Below are positions 6,615 through 6,682 of a stretch of 6,682 nt of DNA, piece by piece. The stretch covers positions 1 to 6,682 of the forward strand of contig DJLG01000185.1 in NCBI GenBank assembly GCA_002434915.1. Direction: 5' to 3'. The notes under the pieces are model-generated. The model was not told the DNA's origin. It did no database searches and saw only the letters and a list, made by a program, of their open reading frames with translations. The translations under genes and the position numbers were made by a program. Every line of letters starts with the position of its first letter. Position 1 is the stretch's first letter. The stretch is from Proteobacteria bacterium UBA6522. Lineage in GTDB: Bacteria > Pseudomonadota > Gammaproteobacteria > Steroidobacterales > Rariloculaceae.

Positions 6615-6682
6615 TGGTCGGGGCAGACGGATTCGAACCGCCGACCCTCTGCTCCCAAAGCAGATGCGCTACCAGGCTGCGC
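6615..6682 (-). tRNA. tRNA-Pro (anticodon UGG), 5' end cut by window edge
   Basis: The visible 68 nt include an encoded CCA. The anticodon stem TCTGC/GCAGA holds TTTGGGA, giving UGG, which reads CCA and other CCN codons. The T arm GGCGG TTCGAAT CCGTC contains one G-U pair, and the 3' acceptor strand TGCCCCG is followed by discriminator A. The 5' acceptor strand (about 9 nt) lies outside the window. It is the first visible member of the Pro-Arg-His-Lys array; the array promoter must lie upstream of the window or between tRNAs, where I saw no convincing one. Confidence 0.95.

Overview
This window looks like a bacterial chromosome segment, most likely from a gammaproteobacterium. The evidence is the tig-clpP-clpX order, the Escherichia/Pseudomonas-like ClpP and trigger factor sequences, and five tRNA genes that all encode their 3' CCA. 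Base composition is moderate to slightly AT-rich by eye. I cannot name the genus. Every supported gene is on the minus strand, so transcription runs from high to low coordinates.

In transcription order, the window opens with a tightly packed tRNA array: tRNA-Pro(UGG), cut by the window edge, then tRNA-Arg(UCU), tRNA-His(GUG) and tRNA-Lys(CUU), separated by 45, 32 and 26 nt. Only 26 nt after tRNA-Lys comes a gene for a secreted tannase/feruloyl-esterase-family hydrolase. It overlaps by 14 nt the start of a gene for an S9A prolyl oligopeptidase with a hydrophobic N-terminus. A further tRNA, tRNA-Leu(UAG), begins 43 nt after the peptidase, followed by tig (trigger factor), clpP and the first 28 codons of clpX.

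The right and left parts are housekeeping: decoding, co-translational folding and ATP-dependent proteolysis. Trigger factor meets nascent chains at the ribosome, and ClpP forms the proteolytic chamber fed by the ClpX unfoldase. The unusual part is the middle, where two degradative alpha/beta-hydrolases for extracytoplasmic substrates lie inside what otherwise reads as one tRNA-tig-clpP-clpX array. There is almost no room for a terminator or promoter at the upstream junction. A TATAAT box lies just upstream of tRNA-Leu and may restart transcription.

The tannase-family protein keeps Ser/Asp/His but lacks both cysteines that normally flank the catalytic Ser and His (the CS-D-HC disulfide). It is probably a divergent branch of that family. 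I found no mobile element, CRISPR array, integrase or origin. No stretch longer than 300 bases lacks a gene. The longest gap is the 144-base clpP-clpX spacer, which holds a likely clpX promoter.
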